A stretch of 64,000 nt of DNA from Symbiodinium natans (lineage: Eukaryota > Sar > Dinophyceae > Suessiales > Symbiodiniaceae), in the NCBI GenBank assembly GCA_905221605.1, contig CAJNDS010002373.1, positions 290,001-354,000 of the forward strand. The letters run 5' to 3'. The notes under the pieces were generated by a model that was given only the letters and a program-made list of their open reading frames with translations, searched no databases and was not told the origin of the DNA. Of this stretch, positions 37,401 to 48,024 are shown piece by piece (positions within the stretch are counted from its first letter, which is position 1; the number at the start of each line of letters is the position of its first letter). Both the position numbers and the translations under genes were made by a program.

Positions 37401-40400
37401 CAGATGCAAAGCCCTGCATCCTACAAGAGCTAAAGTCGATCCATGCTGCCAACATCCGCTGCTCGCAGCGTGGCGAACGCCCAGACTATGCCTAGGCGCA
37501 CTCGGGAGCTGGAACACCTCTTGCAGCACACGACACGCCGGGTGCACGTAAGAGGCTGCATGGCTGAACCGCTATCTGCACCTACCGCTAGCACACCCCA
37601 CATCTGCACATGATAAGCCCTAAGGTCTGTAAGTAAACTAGAGCACCCCAACAACAAAACGTGGCCAAGGAGCTCGAGAGCTCGTTGGCTTTGAAGAACG
37701 CAGCCGTTCGCATAGTCTGGGTGATGATCCTAGGATATGTGAGGATAGCACAACCTTTCAGGCATGGGGAACGCCACTTTGGAAACGGTTGCAGGGGAAT
37801 TGTCAGATGTGCTGATGTGATGATGTGATGCCTTCGAGTCGCGTGCGGTTCAAGCCCTGATCGTAGTGCTCCAGCTTCCTGAGCCCATCACGATGCTCCG
37901 GCACCATGCAGGCAAGGGCTTCCAACACACATCGTGCCACAAACTAGCATCCAGCATAGTTTAGAATTTGGGGTGTAATCAAGCGTAGGACCTTCTGGAA
38001 ACAGGTGATTTGTAGCAGGTGTCCCCGCGGTCCGATGGATGCCTTTGAGGGCCGCTGTCTTGTAGCAGACTTCCACATGCGGGATCACGCATCCAGCAAT
38101 GTCCAGTAGAAGGGTATGTCTCGGCAAAGTTCGGACATCGAACCAAAAGGTGGAGGTAAGACGTAGACGTAAACGTGACAGCCCTGGAGCCCTGCACAGA
38201 CCCATCCAACCCTATGGGCCTATGGGCTATGAGGTTCAAGTGGTCAAGGTAAGGAGGAATACGCTGAGCTACCTCGGTGATTTGGGCATCCCGGAGCGGC
38301 GCTCGTTTTGGGTCCAGATCGCGCTCTCCCTTAATTCCGTGGTCAAAATCGCTCCCGCCAAGGTGCCCGTGCACTTTTGAGACTGTGCCTCACTGATGCG
38401 AAAACGTGGCATGGACGCATTGTCCTGCCTCTCGGGCTCGTGACGTGGTCTTGAAGTGGTCTTATACACTTGGAGGTCTACGCCGGCATAAAGTGTGAAC
38501 ATCTTCGCCAAGCGACGCCAGGGCCCACGCCATCATCGCCTCGCGATGGATTGACAAGGTTTTCAAGTTTCTTTGCTTGGAAAGTAAGGATTTGGGACGC
38601 TGGGCCTGCAAGGTGCAAATAGTATCAAGCTCTGTGAATTTTCTGTGCTGGGAAGGAGAGGAGTGCTCGGTTTTGGGGGGCGTATTTTGGGCGTTGGTGG
38701 ACTCAGACTATTGAGGCTTACAGCTAACACAGCCCGAAACGCGGAACTGGTCAGCTAGCTTCAATGAGAACGGGCTACGGATGCCCCAAATCTTAAGATT
38801 GCATTTTGGGCCGGAGGCTCGCAAATCCGTGTCTTCCCACTTCCCAACCCCTCTTTCTTCTTTATCTTGCGAGCTTCTCACTGTCTATTACTACCCTCCC
38901 TCTTTCTTCCCCTCCTTCTACTGGGCATGGCGCAGGGCCGAAGACCCCCTCGGTCTGCAGCCTGCTGCGTCTCTCGAGCGGGGCCGGTGTTGTGTAGGTG
39001 GCTTGGCCAGGTGTTGCCATCAGGCTGCTGGATGCTATGCAGAGTGTAGCTTGCTGATCGCTGCACCGAGGCTGTCCCAATACACCGCACTTGGACTCCC
39101 GAGGGCCGTCTCTGCGGCTTGGTCTGTTCAACTGTTTGTTCTCGCGGTGTCAGCGCGTTGGCTGAATGGGTTGGGTCTGCCTGTTGGCCGGGTTCGATGC
39201 GGCGGTTGTTTGCCCTGGCTTCCCCGGATCTCTCACTTCATCCGGATTTGCATCACTGCCCACGTTCTTTCACAGTACTGACTCGCTTTTTCGGGCAGGA
39301 CTGTCGGAGTTTGGCATCCTCTGGCATGCGCTCGGAGATTCTCCAAAGGTCCTGCTTCTGGGTTGTTTGTTCCCCCTCTCCTCGCTCTTTTGCTCCCTCT
39401 CTCCCTCCTTCCCTATTGTGCAGATCTCGACAGCGATGTCAACGCTTTATGTCTCCGCTAAGGTCCTGAGGGCCTGCACGCTGAATCTTCAAGCACTTTA
39501 TCCGATAGCAGTCCGATAACATTTGGGTATTCGTGGCTCAGGAACCCTTAACCCGAAGCCCCGTCCAATAAGCCTAAACCCAAAGGTGCAAGCCATGTGC
39601 AAGCGCCAAAGGGGTTTGGCTTGCCCTGGCTTGGCGGCATGGCGAAAGAGCGGTGCAAGTCAAGCGGCCAGGCCACGCTGCGGGTGCAGCTCCTTCGTGC
39701 TTGGAGTTAAATTATGGCACGAGGAAGTTGCAGTTTGAGTAGCTCCTGGTTCAGAGCTATGTTAGATTTTGGGTCATGAACATGTGCTGTCGAAGCTTGG
39801 GACTGGCCATGCGCATGCCACAAGACGGTGGCAACGGGTTCGCTTGCAAGGTGAGGCTTCCCATCAGCGGTCGCTGAAGACACTGGCAAGGACATGCCTT
39901 TCGTCATTCCGGGTATGTGTGTTGTATGAAGAGGTACCCCTGTGTCTCAAGTTTGAGCGATGAACCATGTGTGCCAAATGCTTCATGCCTCGACAGCTGG
40001 CTCTCTTTCAGTGTATTGCTTTGGTGCGACGGACACTGCAGCACAAGCTTCAGAGAGCCGAGGCTTGTCAAGCAAACATGCACCAATCGAGAATTCTTCG
40101 TCGGAACACAATGAACACGTCCAGCTGAAATTCCTGTGTGCCCCCTGAACACTCAGAGTTAGAGAGCACGCGGAACAAGTATATTACAATCGAACCTGTA
40201 GGGTATCTTACTGGTGTCTGCAGCACACATAACCCCCATGTTGCAGAGTCGAAGATTGACTTGCAACACGCCCGCTGCGCCTGCGCTCGCTGCGTTGCAT
40301 GGTCCCCCAAGCACGACAGCAACGGGGCATCCTGCATCCAGCAGCAGCTGCACTAGGATCTTTAAGGCTCAGCGGCTTCCAAGGGTACTTTAAATGGGCC

Positions 40401-41660
40401 CTCCACACAGAAAGTCCTCACGCTCACATTACGTGTACCGGTCTTCTCTCATCTTCCTTGTGTGATACAAAAGGCTGGCTATGGCTGAAAGCACATGGTA
40501 CGATTTCACGTGGCACTGCAATGCCGCCACGACGAAAGTAACTACTATGACACCACGATGAAATTCTTCGAGCGTGCAACCTTGACAGTGCCGCAACGGA
40601 GAACGCACATGCATGTCTTATTGATACCGAAAATCATGGCATAAATTGCTGTCTGCGGTGTGATTTGTAGGCAATGCCTGGAGCTGCGCAGTGGCCATTG
40701 ACCTGCAGCTGCAGTCGGCACTGCCGCAGCATAGAAGTCTAAGCCGATAACCCTGCTGGCCGCCCGAATCTTAGCACCGAACCGATCATACCTCCCTGTA
40801 CTGCATACTTTCCTGACACCACAGACAAATCACCGGCACAGTCTGGAGCATTTCCCGCAGTTTTCCTCGAGACCTCAGGGTTTGTTTGAGTCTCGAAGCA
40901 GTAGGCATCAGGGGATTATGCCTCAAAAGGGATTGTTGAACTGCTTCAGCCTTCGTGCCGCCTAAATGTCAAGATTTCACGGACAGCGCCTCACAACAAG
41001 AGCAGTTCTCAAGTGGCAGCGGAGCGGCGGAAGAATGTGTAACTAAAGCAGACCGCCTTTCTTCTGTTGCAGCAGCATCCAGGGTTCCAGGAAAGAAGGC
41101 AGGAATCCATCATCCATTTCGATGCTGGGCTGCTAAACATTCATGACGTGAGCACGTAGAGAACTGGAGCTTTGTGCTGCAAGCTGCTCCGCTTCACCAT
41201 CCCTTGGATCCCCCGACATCATGCAGATGCCATTCCTACGCTGACCTGCCGCACCCTTGAAAGCAGAACGCTGACAGGCGGCCACACCAATCGAGACATC
41301 TGCGCAGCACCAAAGGAAGGCATCGCTTTGTGGCACCTCAGCGCATGTGGAGACTTGAAGACTGAGCTTAATATGGTTGGGGCGCGGAGCTTCAACCCTC
41401 ACACTCGGACACCTGGGCGGAGCATAGGCAAAGCTTCCAGCGACTCCTTCCTGAGCTTGGGCTTTAGGGCCTTTAGGGGGTCGTGGATTTTCCCTCCTCG
41501 GAGCCCAAGAGCCCTCAAGAACAGAACAATATGGAAGCCGTCCCAATAAGTTGCAGCTGCCCCTTCCCGTTTACTCAAGCGGCTTTTCCATCAGCTGCTG
41601 CAGGAGTGGCGAGCCACGGTCGCCGAGCTTGACTAGAGCCCAGAGTGCGTAGGAAAGCTC
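28498..41660 (-). CDS. Multi-exon gene for an OPR/Tbc2-like repeat protein (approximate span)
   Basis: A series of short minus-strand coding segments shares a motif of the form x-L-A-N-x-x-W-A-[FLV]-A-[TS], as in the octotricopeptide/Tbc2-like and RAP-associated repeats of organellar RNA-binding proteins, which are abundant in dinoflagellates. Clear copies lie at 41.62, 38.53, 37.48, 34.43, 33.47, 31.65, 30.81, 30.03 and 29.39 kb. Weaker ones are at 41.43 (VAGSFAYAP), 40.24 (DSATWGLCVL), 39.83 (EPVATVLWHAHG), 36.14, 35.33, 32.45 (FRFWAFGVLP) and 28.53 kb (EDLAGFGLFWSL). Spacing is roughly 0.8-1.3 kb. WA[FLV]A occurs six times on this strand between 29.9 and 38.6 kb, where about 0.1 would be expected for random sequence of even composition. 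Segment sizes of about 36-90 nt match the exon sizes of the pyrE gene in this window. Exon limits, N- and C-termini and a RAP domain were not established. It could also be two genes or a decaying copy. Confidence 0.5.
29335..29415 (-). CDS. OPR-like repeat segment
   Basis: Reads SPDVQIAWAVDLIAVLQNFS then IRAAHV. PDVQIAWAV matches PQDLANTAWAV. The GATGTGCAG acceptor sits before IAWAV in phase 0. Confidence 0.45.
29978..30055 (-). CDS. OPR-like repeat segment
   Basis: Reads LQTKVWAFATAGAEATELFQ then AGASLS. GGCTGCAG is a good acceptor before TKVW, phase 0. The downstream helix ELFQA fits the repeat. Confidence 0.5.
30775..30828 (-). CDS. OPR-like repeat segment
   Basis: Reads RLANLAWAFATVGQGAEG, the closest match in the window to the repeat consensus. 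The acceptor CTTACTACAG lies directly before LAN, as at 33.49 kb. Confidence 0.55.
31631..31675 (-). CDS. OPR-like repeat segment
   Basis: Reads VNSAWAFATLREVTR. A CCCTAAG acceptor and a GAG/GTGACG donor would define a 36-nt exon with phase 0 at both ends. Confidence 0.5.
33442..33492 (-). CDS. OPR-like repeat segment
   Basis: Reads RLANTLWSFASMVVRDP. The acceptor AACCAG directly precedes LAN and a GTACGA donor candidate follows SMV. The LAN..W spacing is canonical. Confidence 0.5.
34386..34475 (-). CDS. OPR-like repeat segment
   Basis: Reads PQALEKAVELASLTWAVATA then SVASRLRQTW. ELASLTWAVATA aligns with ELANTAWAFAT. AAG before AVELA and GT after TAS would give a 45-nt exon, phase 0. Confidence 0.45.
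35274..35351 (-). CDS. Possible OPR-like segment
   Basis: Reads ACEVVWAFEICIDDLAL. The W-A-F core is present but the following Ala is replaced by Glu. An AG precedes VVW in phase 0. Confidence 0.35.
36091..36215 (-). CDS. Possible OPR-like segment (inter-repeat helix)
   Basis: After a GACTGCAG acceptor the frame reads PEVAQKAIPLMETFGDNELV then MWLSSLC, resembling the second helix of one repeat followed by a degenerate W motif. It lies just left of the mitochondrial insertion. Confidence 0.35.
36347..36383. repeat. 37-bp direct repeat, left copy
   Basis: Matches 36939-36975 at 36 of 37 positions (C/T difference at 36372). It flanks the mitochondrial insertion exactly, like a long target-site duplication. 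Confidence 0.95.
36411..36438 (+). rRNA. Possible mitochondrial LSU rRNA fragment
   Basis: GTTCGAATTTAATGCGTGAG followed by CTGGG resembles the domain V stretch GTTCGCC..TTTAA..GCGAGCTGGG of large-subunit rRNA near the A-loop. Fragmented rRNA pieces are normal in dinoflagellate mitochondrial DNA. Only about 25 nt match, so the call is tentative. Confidence 0.35.
36781..36938 (+). pseudogene. cox1: cox1 fragment (cytochrome c oxidase subunit I, N-terminal)
   Basis: Reads WNHKGLGIYYLLSGFIFGIS and then through GTLISVFIRIEL, ENQNFYNIS, ending at SIT. This is the first transmembrane segment region of Cox1 (NHK start, G-I-SG, R-EL, N-FYN), in a form seen in dinoflagellates. Reading then passes straight into the nuclear direct repeat and stops soon after; the rest of the roughly 500-residue protein is absent. 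An ATG-bearing frame is open upstream from 36718, but those 21 residues do not look like Cox1. Confidence 0.88.
36939..36975. repeat. 37-bp direct repeat, right copy
   Basis: Right copy of the repeat bounding the mitochondrial insertion. It begins at the last base of the recognisable cox1 sequence. Confidence 0.95.
37433..37504 (-). CDS. OPR-like repeat segment
   Basis: Reads RLGIVWAFATLRAADVGSM, then DRL and a TAG. WAFATL is the repeat core. Acceptor candidates exist upstream; the donor is unclear. Confidence 0.5.
38489..38554 (-). CDS. OPR-like repeat segment
   Basis: Reads REAMMAWALASLGEDVHTL. An AG acceptor before AMMAW and a GT after GED would give a 39-nt exon with phase 0 at both ends. 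Confidence 0.5.
41575..41660 (-). CDS. OPR-like exon, best defined
   Basis: Reads ELSYALWALVKLGDRG followed by SPLLQQLMEKPL. A pyrimidine-rich acceptor (CCTTTCCCGTTCCCAG) precedes it and the donor GTAAAC follows, giving an 86-nt exon, phase 0 to phase 2. It covers the W motif and the following PLLQ helix of one repeat. Confidence 0.6.
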
Positions 41661-42821
41661 CTGGGAACGGGAAAGGACTTAAGGTTACATTTTTTAGTTT
41701 GTCCGTTTTGGAGTTGTTTTGGGTTCAGGGTTCTTTTACGAAGGGGGCGCAGCAGCCCCCTTCTCCCCGTTTGCAAACAAAGTGCTCGCAGCGCAGCCTC
41801 CAATTGCAAAAACAATGTTCGCATGGCGGGTTTGGAGAGGATGTAGTCATTTTCGTCCGCCTTCTGTTCTTCTCTTTCTGGCCTTATTGTTATTCATGTT
41901 TTGGGTGCTTGTTTATGACCGGCTTCTTTAAATTTGCTTTCTTCTGTCTGGTGTTCGTTCTGTCTTTCGTCTTTTGCTTCTTCCCCCTCCCTCCCCCCCC
42001 TCCCCCCACAAAAAGCACCAAAATGCAAAACAAACGTACCAAAATGATTAGGGGGCTGCACGGGAACAACAGAAAATCCGAGCGCAGGTTCCCGTGCTAT
42101 TGGATGTTGCACCTTGAAGCGAAGAACTGTGCTGAAGATAAAAGGGAAGCGGAGGCAGACCCAGACCCCCGAGTGCAAACCTCAACTCCCCTTAGCCCAA
42201 AGCCCATTGCCTCTGGAGCCGGCGCTGCTGTGCCAAAAAAGCATCTGCTGACAGCCTACCGAGGCTAACCGATTGAAGTTTCCAAGGGATTTTACACCAA
42301 TGTCTCCGTCCTCCAAGGTTTGTGGAAAACAATTGAGTCGGTAGAGGATGGCGGGTGGAGGTCTTCTGTTTCTGTGCTTTGGAATTCTGGTCTAACGTGA
42401 TTCTAAATTCAGTACCCTGCATGTGCAAGCACAGTTTCTGGACCTGCCCAGCTAACTAAAGCTTCATGTCGCTAGGACCACTAGGACACTAGGACTTGCA
42501 GAGCAGACGTGAGACCTCTGCTTGCTTCCTGAGCCCAGTCTCCCGGCTTGCGATAGATTGCGATAGCTGTCCTAAAAGGGAATACCCCAGATCACTGAGC
42601 GATAGCAACCCTCCCCCATGGAATGTCCCAGAGCTTCTTGGATGCGTGGGTTTTTGGGTCTTCACACTCCAGACCCCGCATTTTTTGCCGCTTTGCATCT
42701 TCCAGCTCTGAAGCGGCCTGCAGGAACCGTCGTCGACTTCACGCGACGGCAAGCTTCAGGTGACATCTTCCAGTGGAGCACTGTTAAATGCAAGGCCTTT
42801 TGGCCTCTTGGAAGCCCTCTT

Positions 42822-43160
42822 TTATACCTTGTCCAAACACAGAACCCACAAGCAGACCCTCGCGCGCAGCTTGCTGGCCTGGTGAAACCGCTCCAGTAGT
42901 TCGGCTGGCGCAGCAGATCTGCAGGACTTGACAAGAGCACGCACCCTGTGACACTTCATAAGCACTGTAAGATCATGTAAGCATCCGAAGGCAAGGACTT
43001 GCGGAGGTTCTTCAGCTTTGCCCAGCTTTGCCATGCTTCGCCTATAACTTGCCGAGCTCCACGGAAGTGCTTTTTTGGGGGACGCGAACGATGCCAGAGG
43101 TAGCCAGGGCCTTGTGAAGGCAGCGTGCGCGTTGGCTGCCGGGATGAGGGCTGACACCAA
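42822..43160 (-). CDS. Unrecognised coding segment
   Basis: The frame includes LTVLMKCHRVRALVKSCRSA then APAELLERFHQASKLRARV. A GTGTCACAG acceptor lies within. Could be an exon upstream of the OPR-like series; unproven. Confidence 0.3.
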   Translation of the reverse strand: MVSALIPAANAHAAFTRPWLPLASFASPKKALPWSSASYRRSMAKLGKAEEPPQVLAFGCLHDLTVLMKCHRVRALVKSCRSAAPAELLERFHQASKLRARVCLWVLCLDKV

Positions 43161-43505
43161 GGTCGACGAGTCCAGCTCAACCTCACTCGTTTATATTGGC
43201 TGCTACAGATTCATTCTTCCCAATTATAGACGATTGCTGCTGCGATTACAGTTGCTAGTCCAATTTTTCACTTACTCTGACGCGTGCGCGACGTCAAGCC
43301 ATAATTGGCAGCTTTCCATGGCGGCTTGAACACAAGGAGGCGCCGTTCTGGCTTCAGATTTCCTTGAATCGGTGGTTAATTGCAGCGGGTCGTGCCGCGG
43401 CCTGTCTTTAAGGATGATTTCGCTGCAAACTTCTGGTGACGCTGCCCTGCCTCCACACAATGAGGCTGTGGGGAAGGGGGGGGGCTTAGCTTTGGCTGCA
43501 GAAAG

Positions 43506-43853
43506 CTAAAGCCAAGCACCATGTAGAAGCAGCACGATCTTAGTCTTAATCGGATTTGGCTTCCCCTCAAAGCTGCACACAACATGGCACATTTCACACC
43601 AAGCTGCCCGCACCACTAGTTCGGCAAGCACCTCCACCAAGTCCCGCTGGGCCTTGTTGGATGCAAGTTTGCATTGAACGAATGCCTCAGGGATTGTGGC
43701 ATGGTACCTGGCATCTGCATGGTTGTTGGAGTCCTGGTTCATGGCAAGATCAAACTGCACGAGGGGTGCTGCATGAACACTGTTGCGACTCGAGACATGA
43801 TCGTGCTGTGACAGAAGAAAATCGAGGCAAGATGTCAAACTGCCTGTGCCCAA
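43506..43853 (-). CDS. Unrecognised coding segment
   Basis: The frame includes DLAMNQDSNNHADARYHATI then FVQCKLASNKAQRDLVEVLA and ELVVRAAWCEMCHVV. Protein-like, same strand as the OPR-like series. A W motif (PEAWAVEVLW) lies just right, near 43.91 kb. Possible N-terminal exon of that gene. Confidence 0.3.
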   Translation of the reverse strand: MGTGSLTSCLDFLLSQHDHVSSRNSVHAAPLVQFDLAMNQDSNNHADARYHATIPEAFVQCKLASNKAQRDLVEVLAELVVRAAWCEMCHVVCSFEGKPNPIKTKIVLLLHGAWL

Positions 43854-46229
43854 TATTCAATATCTCGAAGCCCTGAGGCTCACCCGTCATCCCAGTTCCT
43901 GTCCACAAAACTTCTACAGCCCAAGCCTCCGGTTGGTCAGATCTGACACGAGCCAGGGCTGAGCAAGGACTACGCTGGCCTTAAGCTTGTGGCTAGGCTT
44001 CTGATCTACGGTCTGGACACCCTTAATATGGGACATGGGACAAGCCTTTCTATGGACCTATCTTTTTGTTGCCCCCCCAAAGTCAGGGCTTAAGTGGGAC
44101 GGCACCTGGGGAGATCGAGGCAGCGCACTGCGCAGGCGCCGCAAGGCCTGAGCTGCCTCCTTGCCAGAGGCCGACCTCGCAAGCTTGGGCTTTCAGAGGT
44201 GCCCTTTCTGACTCTGGAATCTTAGGGACCCTTTTTGTTGTTGGAGCTGGAGGGAACAATTAGGCGTGTTTACAGGACATGCTCCCTTAAATGTTGAAAA
44301 CCCAGAAGGCCACACCCCAGAAGCCTCTCCCAACAGCCGCATCCAAGCCAACCCTGAGTTGCAGCCGGGCTGCTCGCGGAGGGCACTTGTCACCTTGCAA
44401 GACACCAGAAGCCCGTCCCCGAGCAAGCCCAGCGCAACAAAGCCGCCTATACTCTCAGCCAGCATACAAATCTGGAAGGCCCCAATCTCTGAACTGGACC
44501 CTTGCGAGCCACTGAGCACTAAAACCCTGCCTCGTTGGACCTTTGGGCATGCATGGTCCGCAGTGGCCGCCCCAACAGAGGGACTGCACAGGGAGAGAGC
44601 AGGCATTCAGGAGTTTGAAGGCTCAACTCGAGCATCACACCATTTTCTCCAAGAACGACTGCCTTGGAGCAGTCCACAAAGAATGGATATGAGGAGCATG
44701 CAGAACTTCGAGAAGTATCGAGTAAAGGTTTGGGGAAAGGGGGGGGGGGGGGTAGTCGTTCAATTTTGAGTTTCACGGAAGGCTCACTGTGCTGAGCCCT
44801 GAACGCTGCCGATCTTTACTGGCCTCCCCTCGCCGCCCATATTGCCAAAGCTGAAGCAGAAAGCGCAGCCTCGCAGAGAAAAGCACGGCAACCACATCTG
44901 CTGGGCTCGGGGATGCTCAGCGGCTGGGAGTTGTTTCTTGGTTTTTTATTTTCAATAACGTTTGGGTTTTGAGGGCTTGCGGCTGAAAACTCCAAGCTAG
45001 ATCAGACGTTTGTCCTCCTCTTCCAAGAAGTGCAGACTTTCGTCTTACGGAGTCTTTCCCCAAACATAACGGCGACCATGCAGTGCAAGATCGCGGGTGC
45101 CCGGACCTTCTGCTGTGCCGATGTTGAGCTGGCAGATGCGGAGGCCACCCCGACCCAGCCTTCACAGCAGCTTGGAAGGAAAGGCCCCCTCTAGGGGGGA
45201 TTTTCAAAATATTCAGGAGTGCTTTTACGGCTCAGGGGTTTAGGATTGAGGAGGTATGGCATGGCATGGTATTGCTTTGAGGCGTCTCTCTGATGAGATT
45301 TTCTCAGAATGTCGCTGTAAGACTCTGCCCTGACGCCTCCCCTGTGTGACGTCGGCGGCGCCACAGCAAAGGCCATGGCAAAGCACGGCACATGGGGTTG
45401 GGGAAAACCGGAACTGCGTCCCCAACCTCGAGTCTTCGGGCGTTCTGGCCTGGGTAACCTGCACATGCCTGAAAATGTCGTACGAACCAGTTTTAGTGAC
45501 AAAGGGACATAGGGTGTAGAGGCCTACAGGAGCCTCAGGCATAGGGCCACCATGAATATGCCCCAACAGGGCCAAGTGCCTTTTCACTGCCTTTCCAAGG
45601 ACATGACATGTTTTGATCCATCTTCTCCACGTCCCTCTCCGACACAGCCCTTGGTTGTTGCGTCTCCTGCAGGGCCTCTTAAGTGTTCCAGCTGCCACTA
45701 CTCCCATGCTAGATTCGAGTGCTGGAGGTTAGCCCCTGCCTCTTTTGGCGGAAAAAGCGGATGGCGCTGGCTTGTGATGTCCGTAGCGCTTCTCACTCCT
45801 CTGTCTTTTCGGACTCCAGGTGCTTCTCATACGCCGCCTTCCGCGAGAGGGAAGCAGCTCCAAATTACAAAGGGACTGGAAAGGAAGTAATGAAGAAGGG
45901 CCTCTGCACAGCAAGCAGCTCAGGGCATTTCTTCTGCCAGAAAATCATCAACCAGCCTTGTCCATGAGGGCACTTGTGTCGCCGGTGTAACTCACCTTGA
46001 TCAACCAGCCGTCCTGGCTTGGACACATGCTCACGCCTGTTGGGCAAGATGCCCAGCAGCACTAGATAACCAAAGAAGAAACCACTCACAGCAGATCAGG
46101 AAGGCGCCTGCCATTGGAAAACTGACACGGTAGCACAGCGACGGGCAAGAACGTTCTCCTTCAAGCCTAGAACGATCTTAAAGCAGGCCATGCCAACGCC
46201 ACAACAGTAAAGCGGTAGAGGGACAATTT

Positions 46230-46357
46230 GGGATGTCCCCCCTTATACTAACGGCTCTCAATAGGGAAAATAATAGGGGTACTTTAATCCGTATTAAGGA
46301 ATATGGGGGGGTACTATAATCCCTATTAAGGACTGTTAGTATCAGGGAGAACATCCC
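46230..46357. mobile_element. 128-bp MITE-like element with terminal inverted repeats
   Basis: The ends 46230-46252 and 46335-46357 are imperfect inverted repeats (GGGATGT..., ...ACATCCC) of about 23 bp. Inside are two 24-bp direct repeats (46277-46300 and 46309-46332, two mismatches) and a partial inverted third copy. No clear target-site duplication is seen. Non-coding. Confidence 0.55.
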
Positions 46358-46479
46358 GAGGGGCAGCCTTCAACAGTTTGAAGCGCCTCCTCGGGAGAGC
46401 TGTTCACAAGCGCAGGCTCATCGTTGAGCTTCTCATTGACTGCCGTGATCTCACCTCTCTACCCCCCAGCAGCCACTGC

Positions 46480-46556
46480 TATACACACTACGTATATATC
46501 ACATATACATACGTATATAGAAACCGAATATATATATATATATATACACACACACA
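46480..46556. repeat. AT/CA microsatellite
   Basis: TATATA and CATATA stretches, then a run of AT dinucleotides passing into (CA)n. Confidence 0.85.
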
Positions 46557-46660
46557 ATTTTCTACACCGACAGTACCCGCAGGGTGGAGAACTGGGGGTG
46601 GGTCCTTCAAAACGCAAGACTTGATACTCGAGCTTCAGGATTTTCAGGTCACTCTGGATT

Positions 46661-46860
46661 TTTGAATCTTGAACCTGGGATCAATCTATGTGAGAAAGTG
46701 AAATTACGATGTTGAAGTTCAACATTGGAAGGTTGAAGTTCAACATTGGGACCAGATCCAAGATTCAAGATTAGAGATGCCAAGGAGATCTTGAATCTTG
46801 AACCTTGGATCCAGCCCCCATGTTGAACTTCAACATTCCACTTGTGAACTTCAACCTTGT
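46661..46860. repeat. Fold-back repeat with four GTTGAA/TTCAAC palindromes
   Basis: Near-perfect palindromes at 46710-46724, 46731-46745, 46821-46835 and about 46844-46857 form two inverted pairs. Between them GATCCAAGATTCAAGAT (46755-46771) faces its reverse complement around 46788-46812. The right inner arm also repeats 46662-46684 directly. The whole could form a long hairpin. Confidence 0.7.
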
Positions 46861-47999
46861 TCCCTACGCACCTGATCCATCCTTTCATCTGCTTACAGAC
46901 GCACAACTTGTCATCCCCGTCCCGTAAAGAACATAAGAATGATGGTAGCGCATCGCAAGCAGGCCCCCTAAATGAGATTGACACGCCCAAAGCAGCAGCC
47001 GATCCTGGTTCCATGTTTTTTTCGCGGTGTCCACTACTAGATTCTCTCTTTGAACTGTGCTAATTCCATGTTTCACTCTGGGTCCAAGGGTCCTGTTATC
47101 CCCAGAAGGGTATCCAACAAAACATTCACAATGACTTATAAGGACCCCAAAATACACCGACCCAAACCATTTTTCAAAAAACATCAGATGCTTCCTATAT
47201 AGGAGAACCTCTGGCTCGGCATGAACTTGGAAAGTCGAAAAGACGGGAAAGTCCACGAGCAAACGAAATGGAAAACCATGTCAATAAATCAGCAAAATCA
47301 CGGAAAGTACATAGAACTAACACATTGCTCGCATGAAAAAGTTCCCATGTTTTTTTTCTTCCCTCCTCCTCCTGCCTTCCATCCTGCCTTCATTCCTCCT
47401 TCCTTCCTTCTTCTACCTTTCCGTGGTTGCTTGCATAACAAAAAGGGGTTTTTCCTACGAAAAGTACATGAAACCAAGGTTTTCCCATTCAAACAAAATA
47501 TAGAGGACGTGGGGGCTATTCAATATGATTAAAATATAGACAGAGAATGCAGGGTATGTCCAATTCATAGAGGTTCTTCAAAAATGTAGACCATGAGCTT
47601 ACGGCCTAGGAGCCATGATGTGAAACAACGTCTCTCTTTACCAGGCTTGTACGGGTACAAGCCACAATGGTAGTGCTTTAAATCCTCTGTAAGATCAGGA
47701 CCGGGATTGGGGTTACGAGATTTGAGTGTTCAGGCGAGTATTCCGGAAGATAACGCCCAGTTTTGGGCAATCCTTGCCGCGCGGCAGTCGACCGGAGCGT
47801 AGACTTCGCCGACAGCTTTCCTCGACTTCTGGATAGGTGCAGCATTTGGCAAGTGTCATGTTGGGTTGCACTGTTGTCGGACTGAGGCTGTTGCAGTTAT
47901 GGGTTGCTAGCTGCTATTTGCGTTCTCAAACTCAGGGCCTTGAATATCTTAGAATATTGTGAAGTCATGGGCATTAGAAGAGTTTTGATGCGTGGATAT

Positions 48000-48024
48000 G
48001 TGTGTGTGTGTGCGCGCGCGTGCT
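48000..48024. repeat. GT/GC dinucleotide repeat
   Basis: TGTGTGTGTGTGTGCGCGCG, a short alternating purine-pyrimidine tract (potential Z-DNA). Confidence 0.85.

Noticed and set aside
41645-42268. 207-codon plus-strand open frame
   Set aside because: Phe/Leu/Pro-rich product of a pyrimidine-rich stretch; lies opposite a well-defined OPR-like exon only at its edge and has no protein-like signature.
44160-44220. Plus-strand QAWAFRGAL resembling the OPR core
   Set aside because: Single occurrence on the opposite strand, no neighbouring repeats or good splice sites; consistent with chance.
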